Source of the DNA: Halobacteriovorax vibrionivorans
GTDB taxonomy: Bacteria; Bdellovibrionota; Bacteriovoracia; Bacteriovoracales; Bacteriovoracaceae
Assembly (NCBI RefSeq): GCF_003346865.1
Contig: NZ_QDKL01000003.1
Location: forward strand, 310,001-374,000
Length of the DNA: 64,000 bases
Reading direction: 5' to 3'
Under the pieces are notes generated by a model. That model did no database searches. It was not told the origin of the DNA and saw only the letters and a list, made by a program, of their open reading frames with translations. The position numbers were made by a program, and so were the translations under genes. Shown here piece after piece: positions 8,542 to 16,959 of the stretch (positions within the stretch are counted from its first letter, which is position 1; every line of letters begins with the position of its first letter).

Positions 8542-9678
8542 CTAAGCAGCTTTCTTCTTAACAAGTGGTCTTGCCCAGTCTGGAGCAAGAAAATTCTGTT
8601 TTGGAAAAGGTAGTTTGTGAACCACAATATCTTCAAAGAATGTAGGAACATAATTACAAGGAACCATTTCACCGATATACTTTCCAGTCTCAGGATCCTT
8701 ACCTGTTTGAACCCATCTAAAAATATCGCGAGTTATATAATTCCCATTATTATCAACACCAAGTACTTCTGAGATATGTGATGTACGTCTACCACCATCA
8801 TGATAGCGACTACATTGAACAATGATTTGCAGTGCACTTCCAACCATTTTACGAATCGCATCCGGTGGTATTTTAGTCTCACCCATAAGGCAAAGAGTTT
8901 CTAAACGAGTACAAGCATCCACAGGATTATTTGCGTGAACTGTCCCCATTGAACCATCGTGACCAGTATTCATAACCTGCACAAGATCAAGCGCTTCATC
9001 CCCACGAACCTCTCCTACAATAATACGATCAGGACGTAGTCTCATGGCCGAGATAACAAGATCTCTAATAGTAATTTCACCTAGACCTTTTAATTCATCG
9101 GCCTTACGTGTTTCAAAATTTACAACGTGCTCAGCATCCACTTGTAGCTCGGCCGCATCTTCAATAATTATTAATCTTTGAGTTTTAGGAATACGCCCAC
9201 CAAGAACGTTAAGCATAGTGGTCTTACCAGAACCAGTACCACCTGATACCAAAATATTCTTACCTAAATAAACACAAATATCTAAGAACCTTGCGGCAAC
9301 ATCTGACATCGAACCAAACTCAATGAGATCCTTTAAAGTTAAGCTATCTTTTGAAAACTTACGAATGGCAACAGTGGTACCATTCTTTGCCATTGGAGGA
9401 AGGACAACGTGGATACGAGAGCCATCTGGTAATCTTGCATCCAGACGTGGATTATCTTCATCAATTGTACGATTTACAGATTGAGCAATGGCACGCATTG
9501 CTGAAATCAATGTACCCTCATCTTCAAATTCATTAGGAACTTTAAAAACTAATCCTTTCTTTTCGACAAAGATTTCATGTGGCCCATTAATCATGACCTC
9601 AGAAACACCTTCATCTTCTAAAAGATCCCCAATAGGTGAAAGTAAATTTTTAATTGCATCCGTAAATACAGAAGACAT
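8542..9678 (-). CDS. CpaF/TadA-type secretion ATPase
   Basis: Hexameric ATPase of the type II/IV secretion superfamily, CpaF (TadA) branch, which powers pilus or secretion machines. Residues 1-110 are the N-terminal domain (SEVMINGPHEIFVEKKG, RLPDGSRIHVV). Walker A is SGGTGSGKTT at about 145-153, the Asp box IIIEDAAELQ at 170-179, Walker B RIIVGEVRGDEALDL at about 218-232 and the His box TGHDGSMGTVHANNP at 238-252. Length is 378; many CpaF proteins have an extra N-terminal segment that is absent here. The rest of a tad/cpa operon (CpaE, TadB, TadC, pilin) is not next to it, so it either serves a machine coded elsewhere or works alone. GAGGGA precedes the ATG. Confidence 0.93.
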   Translation of the reverse strand: MSSVFTDAIKNLLSPIGDLLEDEGVSEVMINGPHEIFVEKKGLVFKVPNEFEDEGTLISAMRAIAQSVNRTIDEDNPRLDARLPDGSRIHVVLPPMAKNGTTVAIRKFSKDSLTLKDLIEFGSMSDVAARFLDICVYLGKNILVSGGTGSGKTTMLNVLGGRIPKTQRLIIIEDAAELQVDAEHVVNFETRKADELKGLGEITIRDLVISAMRLRPDRIIVGEVRGDEALDLVQVMNTGHDGSMGTVHANNPVDACTRLETLCLMGETKIPPDAIRKMVGSALQIIVQCSRYHDGGRRTSHISEVLGVDNNGNYITRDIFRWVQTGKDPETGKYIGEMVPCNYVPTFFEDIVVHKLPFPKQNFLAPDWARPLVKKKAA

Positions 9679-9720
9679 AATCCCTCACATGCTAATTATT
9701 CCTAAGCTTAAGTAAAATTC

Positions 9721-10164
9721 CTACTCTTCCTTAGGTTGCCATACTCTAACGTTATCACGTCGAGTAGAAGCTAAATCCCTCTTTTTCTTCTTTTGATCCT
9801 TCGGGTGATCAATAACTGTAAAGCTTCCGCTAATCTCTCCTGATGGGCAATAGAACTTAAAGCGCCCTGGAGAATCGAGAAAGATCGTGGCCTCACGAAC
9901 TTCTCCCTTTTTGGCCTCGACATAAACATCATGCTCTTTCATAATAAAACAGCTTGGACGATCAGTAGCGGCCGTTACAAATAAGCTAACTCTTTCCCCT
10001 ACAAATGCAGTGATATTTTCAGGATAGAAACCCTTCTCACTTGCTATTACAGAAATGCTTCTTCTTGGAACATCAAAGGATGTTTTTTTGAAATAGTCTT
10101 CTTCAATTCCAAAAGAATCAATTGATAAGAAGAGCGCAAATAGAGTCATAACGAAGCTTTTCAT
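9721..10164 (-). CDS. Exported cupredoxin-like protein
   Basis: 147 residues: signal peptide (1-20, ending SFGIEE), then a cupredoxin-like beta sandwich from about 35 to 120: FYPENITAFVGERVSLFVTA, a middle segment SCFIMKEHDV, and the C-terminal FKFYCPSGEISGSFTVID, where plastocyanin-type proteins carry the copper Cys and nearby ligands. Cys in FYC, Cys in SCF and His in EHDV are candidate ligands, but the full His-Cys-His-Met set is not evident, so copper binding is uncertain. The basic tail (KKKKRDL) is low complexity. Likely periplasmic. No clear Shine-Dalgarno; GATAAA 6 nt before the ATG hints at another leaderless start. Confidence 0.7.
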   Translation of the reverse strand: MKSFVMTLFALFLSIDSFGIEEDYFKKTSFDVPRRSISVIASEKGFYPENITAFVGERVSLFVTAATDRPSCFIMKEHDVYVEAKKGEVREATIFLDSPGRFKFYCPSGEISGSFTVIDHPKDQKKKKRDLASTRRDNVRVWQPKEE

Positions 10165-10374
10165 AACTGTTTTATCGGCATTTTATGCCCCATACTTTAG
10201 CTTCTTGCTCAAATTTGGCCCAAAAAAAGATCAGACATATTATCGTAATTCCAGCTAGTTATATTTATTAATAAATCTTAAAGTTTTTTAACTAAGAATT
10301 ATTGATAGTTAGATCTAAGATGAGTCTAGACAACTAATAGAGCTTAACGCCCAATAATCAATGAGGATATCAAC

Positions 10375-10785
10375 ATGAAGGCCCTAATTATTGATGACCG
10401 CAAAAGAATATCAGAATCTTTAAAACTACTTATTTCACAAAGTGGCTACTTCTCTAATGTATCGACAGTAACTAATGGGATTGATGCCTGTGAGGAAATT
10501 AAAAAGGATCGCTATGATCTGATTGTTCTAGACTTAAACCTACCTGAGATGGGAGGAAAAGAAGTCTTACAATATATTGAAAGACTTTATCATCTAGAAG
10601 AAAGAAATAAGGAGAACTACCCTCATATTATGCTTATTTCTGGGGACCTCGATTTAGGCAAAATTGATAATGCATCTCAGATAAATGTGGAGCAGGTTCT
10701 AACAAAGCCATTTAGCGCAAAAGACTTTAATCATAAGCTATATGCAATTCTTGAAAATCTCAATGGTGAGATTATTGCGGCTTAG
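10375..10785 (+). CDS. Single-domain response regulator (CheY-like receiver)
   Basis: 136 residues forming only a receiver domain. Acidic pair Asp7-Asp8, phospho-acceptor Asp53 in IVLDLNLPEMGG, Ser89 in IMLISGD as the switch residue and Lys111 in VLTKPFS. No output domain, so it should act by protein contact, for example with a kinase, a flagellar or a gliding component. The loop between beta4 and helix 4 (HLEERNKENYPH) is slightly extended. A GAGGA Shine-Dalgarno precedes the ATG. No kinase is adjacent; the nearest kinase-like protein is at 3490-4110. Confidence 0.92.
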   Translation: MKALIIDDRKRISESLKLLISQSGYFSNVSTVTNGIDACEEIKKDRYDLIVLDLNLPEMGGKEVLQYIERLYHLEERNKENYPHIMLISGDLDLGKIDNASQINVEQVLTKPFSAKDFNHKLYAILENLNGEIIAA

Positions 10786-10793
10786 TCTTTATA

Positions 10794-11279
10794 TTAAATA
10801 GAATTTTTAGGAAGCTTTTCTTTAAAAGATAAGACAATATTACCATCATCCATCTTCATATCGACACTAGTAGTATCGAGGCTCGACTTAATAGGAATAC
10901 TTTGTGAGAAGTTAAATTTTGAAAATGAGTTCTTCGACTTAGAGACTTTCATCCCACTTAGAACAACCATTCCCTCTTTTACATCGATATTAACTTCATC
11001 GTCCTTATTTACCTTAACAACAAGGGTTTTTGAGTCTTTCCAAAAATATTCTATTGCTTGAACATTCGTATTAAAGCGATCGGGAAGGCCTTGGATTTGC
11101 CCCATCTTCTGCATTCTTTGAAACATCTTTTGAATTTCACTGTCAAAACTATCAGTTGCCTGCATCTGCTTCATCATTTCTTCTCTCATTCGATTCAATT
11201 GTTCCATCACAGGATCATTTGATTGTGAGAATGCAAGAAAATTGAATGTTAACAATGTAAACAAAAACAATGATTTCAT
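10794..11279 (-). CDS. Exported small heat-shock (Hsp20/alpha-crystallin) like protein
   Basis: 161 residues. Residues 1-18 are a signal peptide (LFLFTLLTFNFLAFSQ). Residues 20-65 are a Met/Gln-rich helix (MEQLNRMREEMMKQMQ, MFQRMQKMGQ). From about 75 to 155 the pattern matches the alpha-crystallin domain: KTLVVKVNKDDEVNIDVKEG, then VVLSGMKV, and a hydrophobic FSQSIPIKSSLDTTSVDM followed by DDGNIVLSFKEKLPK, the usual hallmark strands. Hsp20 chaperones are normally cytoplasmic, so an exported version would be a periplasmic holdase. The family call is from pattern only. Confidence 0.7.
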   Translation of the reverse strand: MKSLFLFTLLTFNFLAFSQSNDPVMEQLNRMREEMMKQMQATDSFDSEIQKMFQRMQKMGQIQGLPDRFNTNVQAIEYFWKDSKTLVVKVNKDDEVNIDVKEGMVVLSGMKVSKSKNSFSKFNFSQSIPIKSSLDTTSVDMKMDDGNIVLSFKEKLPKNSI

Positions 11280-11513
11280 AACAGAATTCTATCATAATTC
11301 TAGATAGTTAGGCAATATTCGACAAAAAATTATACCAGCAAAATGACGCACCAGACAACAAAGAAACCAACAAAAACTTACATTTAGTTACTTTGGGCAA
11401 AAACCCTTAGACATACCGTGAACTTTTTAGAAAAATCAAACCTACGCTAAAACAAATTGTATTAGTCAAGTTAATAAAGCAAATCAGACAACATACTTTC
11501 AGGGAGGACTGAA

Positions 11514-12413
11514 TTGAAAAAAGGAATTTTAGCTCTATTGATCACTTGTGTGGCTTCTTTTTCATACGCATGTGATGAGCACGGAAAAACTGGAATCGTA
11601 GAAGACAACAACCTATGGATTCCATCAAATGTTAAAGGTATCAACACAATTACAGAAGGTGAGTTCAACTCAATCATCGATAAAATTGAAGCTATCTATG
11701 CTCCTATTATTGAAGCAAAAGGTAAAACTCTTGAAATCGAAAGAAAGTGGGAAGACGGAACTGTTAATGCTTACGCACAACAAGTAGGAAACACTTGGAA
11801 AGTAAGTATGTTTGGTGGTCTTGCAAGACACGAAACAATTACAGGTGACGGATTCGCAACAGTTGTATGTCACGAACTTGGTCACCACCTAGGTGGAGCA
11901 CCAAAGAAATCAAGCTGGTGGGGATCATCTTGGGCATCAAACGAAGGTCAAGCTGATTACTTCGCAACTTCTAAGTGTCTAAGAAAGTACATGGAAAACG
12001 ACAACAACATCAAAATGATGAACGAAGTTGAAGTTCCAGCAATCGCTAAAGAGTCTTGTGCAAAGAACTTTGTTAACGAGAACGAATATGCAATGTGTTT
12101 AAGAGGTTCAATGGCAGGTATGTCACTAGCTAACCTTTTTAGAGCTCTAAGAAACCTAACAACTGATCTTAAGTTTGATACTCCAGATTCAAATGTTGTT
12201 TCTAGAACTAACCACAATCACCCAGCACCACAGTGTCGTCTAGATACTTACTACCAAGGTGCTCTTTGTACAATCGATGCTTACACTGATCTTTCAGATT
12301 CAGATGTAAACACAGGTGCTTGTAACAGAGATGAGAACTTCACAAATGGTCTAAGACCACTATGTTGGTTCAAGCCAGGTGAGCAAATTGTTGAAGGACA
12401 AGCTCAACTTTAA
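11514..12413 (+). CDS. Secreted zinc metalloprotease (HExxH, gluzincin-like)
   Basis: 299 residues with a signal peptide (1-19, ending SYAC). The zinc motif is HELGH at 120-124 (VVCHELGHHLGG), with NEGQADYF at 143-150 supplying a third Glu ligand, the pattern of gluzincin-type peptidases. At least eight Cys, mostly C-terminal, suggest disulphides. A strong AGGGAGG Shine-Dalgarno 7 nt upstream supports the TTG start at 11514. Codon choice is regular and biased, fitting a well-expressed gene. A strong bidirectional terminator follows. Likely an extracellular or periplasmic degradative enzyme, in keeping with the other exported proteases in this window; a true substrate cannot be named. Confidence 0.85.
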   Translation: MKKGILALLITCVASFSYACDEHGKTGIVEDNNLWIPSNVKGINTITEGEFNSIIDKIEAIYAPIIEAKGKTLEIERKWEDGTVNAYAQQVGNTWKVSMFGGLARHETITGDGFATVVCHELGHHLGGAPKKSSWWGSSWASNEGQADYFATSKCLRKYMENDNNIKMMNEVEVPAIAKESCAKNFVNENEYAMCLRGSMAGMSLANLFRALRNLTTDLKFDTPDSNVVSRTNHNHPAPQCRLDTYYQGALCTIDAYTDLSDSDVNTGACNRDENFTNGLRPLCWFKPGEQIVEGQAQL

Positions 12414-12436
12414 TTAAAAAATTAAATTAAAGAAAT

Positions 12437-12472
12437 AAAAAAGGCCCTCAAGATGAGGGCCTTTCTTTTTAT
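12437..12472. terminator. Bidirectional terminator between convergent genes
   Basis: Perfect stem AAGGCCCTCA / TGAGGGCCTT with loop AGA (12441-12463), flanked by an A tract on one side and TTCTTTTTATT on the other. Confidence 0.92.
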
Positions 12473-12490
12473 TAATTCGGTATCTACCAA

Positions 12491-14920
12491 TTAGTCTTTC
12501 TTACGATCTTTCTTCTTACGAGTTTCAAGATCACCATTGAATACCTTAAGTTGATTTACATAATCCTTGTATCCAAATACATCATCGTAAAGAGCTTCAA
12601 GTTCTTGAGCTAGTACAACATAAGTTTGCTTAGCTTCTTCATTTAGCTTTCCAGCTGCTGCTGAAGCCTTGTATTCTTTTTGAAGTGCACCGATTAAAGT
12701 ATTTGCAACTCTAGCATTGTTATCCCAATCAGTATCGATTTGAGCTTCAGTTCTGTTAAGGATCATTGTGATTAATGTCTCAACACGGTCTTCTTTGTAC
12801 CCATCGCTACCATAGTTAGTCGTTGAGTTTGTAAGAATTGAATTGAAGTAATCTGCTACTGCTCTGTCATAATCAACACTGTCACCAGAAGCACTACGAG
12901 AGTTCATAATTCTTCCACCAACTTTAGAAGTTGCTTTACCACTTACACCATTGTTGATGATAAATAGTGGGTCAAGTCCTGTTACACGTACTGGTACACG
13001 CTTTGACTCACCTGCTTTTAGCGCAGTCGTCGATGCAGTATAAGTATTTCCATCATTCATCGCTACCGAAATATCAACAGATGCTGAAGTCTCAGAGTTT
13101 GATGGGTTCTTAACAGTTACATAAACTGTTGCATCACCAGCTACGACAGAATTAATTTTAGTATCTGCTTTGTACACAGGAGCAACATCTAAGATCTCAA
13201 TTCTCTTTGAATCAGTACTCTTTAGCTCATATACCTTTTTAATATCACTTCCATCAATACTTACTGTTAAATAAGCTGTATCAAATACTTCAAGATTATT
13301 ACTTAATTTACCTTGAGCACTTTGTGACTTATGCGTAAAGTTTAGTGAAGCAGGTGCAGTAACGTATTCAGAGCGGGCACTTCCAGCTTCAAAAGATGAT
13401 GAATTAAGTGATACTTTTACGGCACCAGACTTAAGACCTAAGTTTCTAAGCCCTAAAACAGACTTTAAAGACTCACCTCTTGTAAAGATTCCATTTCCAT
13501 CACCTGAAAGGTCAAAACCAGTGATCTCAACCATAGGATTATTTGCAAAGTAATCATAATTCTTATTCCAAGAAGTAACGAATAGGTTTTCATATTCTTT
13601 AGCAAATGAAGTTGCTGATTGTGCTTTATAAACACCATCATATGCTTCTTGCTTTGCTACATCGCGTGCAACGATTGCACCTACCGCTTTACCAGCATCT
13701 TCACCTAGGTTACGTGCCATATTGTGAGTTGATACGAAAGCTTTTCCAAAGTGCTCTTTTGCAAGGTTTCTATAAGATTCAAAGAATGCATCTTCATAAA
13801 CGGCCTTAAGATCTTGCGCTGACTTACCTTGAACTGTACGGTAGCGAGTTTCGAAAATAGGACGTGATGTATCATCTACTTGCTTATAAACGATATTTCC
13901 ATTTGCATCTCTTTTTACAACTTTTCTACCAGTTGGCTGACCATTAGCATCTAATTCATCAACTTCAACTGCAACACTTTTCTTGTGGTAACCAATTTTA
14001 GCTTGGTAAGCTTCTTTTACATCTTGAATATTTCTGTATGCAATTGCTTCTTGTTCTTCTGAAGCTTTAAACTTATTCCATGCTCTAGTTGTCGACTTCC
14101 AACCATAATCTTTGAAGTTATACTCTCCATATGCAGAGAATAGATCCCAAAGAGAGATCGTATGTAGTCCACGATCAAATAGAATTGGTGTTGAAGAACA
14201 CTTATCTGCTAAATTTGCTTTAATACCAAATTGTCTTGCAACAGCACGTGCTTGGATTCTTTTTCCAATTGCACTTGATGATGAAACCCAACCAGCGTTA
14301 ATTACATCATTAAAAGATCCACCTTTTCCATCAGCTGCATAACCATCTCCAAAACCTTCAAAACGAGGAACTTTAAGTACATCTGAGTAGTCAGAGCTTG
14401 GAGCTGTAATTTGTTGATTTTCACTATCTCTTACATTATCTCTAAAACGAGCAATGATTTCACTCTCAGTTGAGTAACGTGAGTCCTTTGATGCTTTTGC
14501 TTTACCGCGTGCAACTGCATTTTCAAGTGTTACACCCTTAAGAGCACGCTGCTCTTCTTTTAGAATCTCAATAGACGGGTTAGACGTCATATTGAATCCT
14601 CTATATAGACCTTGTTGGTAACCATCAACACAACCAAGGTGTGTACCTTCACCAGCAGCATATACAGCGGCCATACGTTGAGCAGACTGAACACCACGCT
14701 CACACATTTGCGTATGCTCTTTGTCCATATTTGCATCATCGTAAACTTTCTTACACACTGTTTTTGAGATATTACTTAGATTTTCTGGCGTATAAATACC
14801 ATCAAGAGAAATCCCATCGATTGATGAGTTGTAATAACCAGCTATTACGGCCGGCGCCTGAGTCATTAAGAAAGCAGCCACTAGTAACCTGCTCCTTGTG
14901 TTTTGTTGTTTTTGTTTCAT
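12491..14920 (-). CDS. Large exported protein with Ig-like C-terminal half
   Basis: About 809 residues from the ATG at 14920, chosen because GGAGAGAAGG lies just upstream and a signal peptide (LLVAAFLMTQAPAVIAG) begins soon after; a longer frame to 14992 would overlap the upstream gene. The N-terminal ~440 residues are helical and charged, with several Cys. At about 480-500 there is a calcium-loop-like FDLSGDGNGIFTRGE segment, and two beta-rich Ig/CARDB-like domains follow at about 495-680 (FEAGSARSEYV, VYVTVKNPSNSETSASV). The last ~120 residues are helical. It follows gene 14964-16787 in the same direction by 43 nt, so the two probably form one unit. Not recognised as a named family. Confidence 0.65.
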   Translation of the reverse strand: MKQKQQNTRSRLLVAAFLMTQAPAVIAGYYNSSIDGISLDGIYTPENLSNISKTVCKKVYDDANMDKEHTQMCERGVQSAQRMAAVYAAGEGTHLGCVDGYQQGLYRGFNMTSNPSIEILKEEQRALKGVTLENAVARGKAKASKDSRYSTESEIIARFRDNVRDSENQQITAPSSDYSDVLKVPRFEGFGDGYAADGKGGSFNDVINAGWVSSSSAIGKRIQARAVARQFGIKANLADKCSSTPILFDRGLHTISLWDLFSAYGEYNFKDYGWKSTTRAWNKFKASEEQEAIAYRNIQDVKEAYQAKIGYHKKSVAVEVDELDANGQPTGRKVVKRDANGNIVYKQVDDTSRPIFETRYRTVQGKSAQDLKAVYEDAFFESYRNLAKEHFGKAFVSTHNMARNLGEDAGKAVGAIVARDVAKQEAYDGVYKAQSATSFAKEYENLFVTSWNKNYDYFANNPMVEITGFDLSGDGNGIFTRGESLKSVLGLRNLGLKSGAVKVSLNSSSFEAGSARSEYVTAPASLNFTHKSQSAQGKLSNNLEVFDTAYLTVSIDGSDIKKVYELKSTDSKRIEILDVAPVYKADTKINSVVAGDATVYVTVKNPSNSETSASVDISVAMNDGNTYTASTTALKAGESKRVPVRVTGLDPLFIINNGVSGKATSKVGGRIMNSRSASGDSVDYDRAVADYFNSILTNSTTNYGSDGYKEDRVETLITMILNRTEAQIDTDWDNNARVANTLIGALQKEYKASAAAGKLNEEAKQTYVVLAQELEALYDDVFGYKDYVNQLKVFNGDLETRKKKDRKKD

Positions 14921-14963
14921 TCCTTCTCTCCTTTTAGAAACATAAGTTAGTTCTTCTTGTTGT

Positions 14964-16787
14964 TTATTTTGTTTCAAATTCAATAACGTCATATTTTAAG
15001 TTTAAGTCTTTATCTATAATTCCTTTTTTTACTAATTCATTAAGTGAATTCTTTGCATGCACACTAATTGCTTCATTTGATGAATTCATATCTCTTAGTA
15101 TCTGCTCTTTTAAATTGTGAGCATTCACATATTGTGGATACTTAAGCCTTCTTTTTTCTACTTCACATACAACATCTGTCATATATGATTCATACAGATT
15201 ATCTGGTGTCTGTAACCCTTCTGGAGGATATACAATCTGTATTAAATTTCTAATAATTGGAATTTGGTTCCAATTAGAAGAGATAACATTTCCAAAGGCC
15301 CAGTTCACAAAGTCAGAACAAACACCCAATTTTGAATATTTCTCTTTCTTATCTACTTTCTTTAAGGCTTTCTCTTTTCTCTTTGTTACCTTCTTTGCTG
15401 AACTTGCGTTAACACTCATCCATGCAAAATTCGTTCGATAATCGTTATATGTATCGCAACCACTAGAATCACATCGACGATACCCCTTCTTAATTTCTAA
15501 AAATGGAGGCATCTTATCTTCTTCATCTTTTCCCCAGTTAAAACTTAAAGGATAGAATCCCATTGATGTAATTCTTGTATCCCTTTCAATATCTGTAATA
15601 ATCTCAGCATGTCTAAAGTCCAGCTGACGATCGTTAAATTTTAAAAATTCAACTAATTTAATGGCACCACTTGTTCTTGGGCTAAAGTCTTCAAAGAGGT
15701 CAATATCACTTTCAATCGACTTTCTAAGTAGAATATTCCCAGGCCCACCTAGTAGTGAACACACCTGTGTTGCTCGATAATACTTATATTCAACAGACTT
15801 AATTCCTAAGTCAGTTTCAATTTTCGTTGGCCTTAATTTGCTATTTACTTTAGCCGCCTCCAAAGAAAATCTATTGAACAGGATATTTACACGATTTAAG
15901 AGTACTTTTGTGTTTTTGTTATTTGCCTTTGTAAGTTTTACTAAGTGTTGTAAATCTAACACCTGCTTTGAAATTTCTTCATACTCACCAAGGTCATTGA
16001 TATCAAAGTCTTCTAGATCATCAGCAATACTATCTGCTAACCTTTTAAATTTTAAATATGGATATGACTCATCTGTATAAATACGATGACGTCTTTCACG
16101 TCTAGGTCCAATCGCTCTTTTAATAAATTGCTTCAGATTGTCTTCAAGTTTATAAAGTTCTTCTTCTAAAAGGTCTAAGGCCTCAAAGTAATCACCTAGT
16201 AATTCTTCTTTTAGTGCCAAGAACTCTTCTTGTTTCTTATAGACTTTGCCAAGTTTCTTTAGGCCATCTAGGATATCTGCCGGTATTGATATGTTATAAC
16301 CATCTTCTTTTAAGTATTGAATTAAGGTTTCAACAGAGTTTGCAATTTGTGAAACAAGAAGCTTACGTGAAGAAGGAAGTCTTTTATATCCTTCTAATTC
16401 TAAGAATGTGATGATGTACTTGCCAACATATTGAATAAAGTCATCTAATTCTTTATAGGCCAATTCATCTGAATAATTTCCATCATCATCTTTACCAAGC
16501 TCTCCTTTTTTAAGAGCTCTCTTATGAAGGTTTTTAATTTTTGAATGGATATTCCAATAAAAATGATAAGCTTCTTGCGTTTCCTCTTCATGTAGGAAAC
16601 CTTTATTGTGACGGGCCACTTGTCGTAAGCGAGATAAGATCTTAGAAGAAGCTCGCTTTGATTCAAGAATCTCACGCTTTATCGCAGTATTTGCATTTGC
16701 GTTTGTACTCATTGATAAAACGAGGATTGTTAATATTAAATAAAATGTGGCCACTAGAGACCTAGAGCTTTGTTTTAAATTTTGCAT
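14964..16787 (-). CDS. Large exported protein of unknown function
   Basis: About 607 residues from the ATG at 16787. The frame stays open to 16880, but the stretch 16788-16869 holds two inverted repeats typical of a control region, and the signal-peptide core (LVATFYLILTILVLSMSTNANA) sits shortly after 16787, so I use that start. Residues 35-330 are long helices with coiled-coil features, highly charged. The C-terminal half carries about six Cys, including RRCDSSGCDTYND, and a compact region ending in an FVNWAFGNV segment. It is upstream of the Ig-domain gene. I recognise no family; a secreted or periplasmic structural or effector role is possible. Confidence 0.6.
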   Translation of the reverse strand: MQNLKQSSRSLVATFYLILTILVLSMSTNANANTAIKREILESKRASSKILSRLRQVARHNKGFLHEEETQEAYHFYWNIHSKIKNLHKRALKKGELGKDDDGNYSDELAYKELDDFIQYVGKYIITFLELEGYKRLPSSRKLLVSQIANSVETLIQYLKEDGYNISIPADILDGLKKLGKVYKKQEEFLALKEELLGDYFEALDLLEEELYKLEDNLKQFIKRAIGPRRERRHRIYTDESYPYLKFKRLADSIADDLEDFDINDLGEYEEISKQVLDLQHLVKLTKANNKNTKVLLNRVNILFNRFSLEAAKVNSKLRPTKIETDLGIKSVEYKYYRATQVCSLLGGPGNILLRKSIESDIDLFEDFSPRTSGAIKLVEFLKFNDRQLDFRHAEIITDIERDTRITSMGFYPLSFNWGKDEEDKMPPFLEIKKGYRRCDSSGCDTYNDYRTNFAWMSVNASSAKKVTKRKEKALKKVDKKEKYSKLGVCSDFVNWAFGNVISSNWNQIPIIRNLIQIVYPPEGLQTPDNLYESYMTDVVCEVEKRRLKYPQYVNAHNLKEQILRDMNSSNEAISVHAKNSLNELVKKGIIDKDLNLKYDVIEFETK

Positions 16788-16825
16788 ACGAAAGTAAGTG
16801 CAATTCATATGCCACAGACAAAGTC

Positions 16826-16849
16826 TAAATATTAAGCACTTAATATTTA
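16826..16849. promoter_or_regulatory. Perfect 24-bp inverted repeat upstream of the 16787 gene
   Basis: Arms of 11 nt, TAAATATTAAG and CTTAATATTTA, around a CA centre. It lies 39-62 bp before the ATG at 16787 and shares four bases with a second inverted repeat. Candidate double operator or 5' UTR hairpin. Confidence 0.6.
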
Positions 16850-16869
16850 AAAAGTGTTCACTTTTTAAA
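16846..16869. promoter_or_regulatory. Second perfect 24-bp inverted repeat, adjoining the first
   Basis: Arms TTTAAAAAGTG and CACTTTTTAAA around a TT centre. Both repeats have the same 11-2-11 geometry, and both carry an AAG-NN-CTT or AGTG-NN-CACT core, as expected for neighbouring dimer-binding sites. Confidence 0.6.
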
Positions 16870-16887
16870 CATTTCTTCAAAGATTGA

Positions 16888-16914
16888 ACAAAAAAGGCCT
16901 CCGTGAAGGAGGCC
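16888..16914 (-). terminator. Terminator of the oxygenase gene
   Basis: Stem AGGCCTCC / GGAGGCCT with loop GTGAA (16895-16914), followed on the minus strand by TTTTTTG. It lies 45 nt after the oxygenase stop codon. Confidence 0.88.
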
Positions 16915-16959
16915 TCTTATTATTCGTAGTGTTGTTGTTCTGGTTTCCCAGTATTTGAA

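Noticed and set aside
10263-10276. ATTTATTAATAAAT palindrome before the receiver-domain gene
   Set aside because: AT-only and 14 bp in very AT-rich DNA; too easily found by chance.
14921-14992. Longer N terminus of the Ig-like exported protein
   Set aside because: It would overlap the upstream gene and place a charged stretch before the signal peptide; GGAGAGAAGG supports the ATG at 14920.
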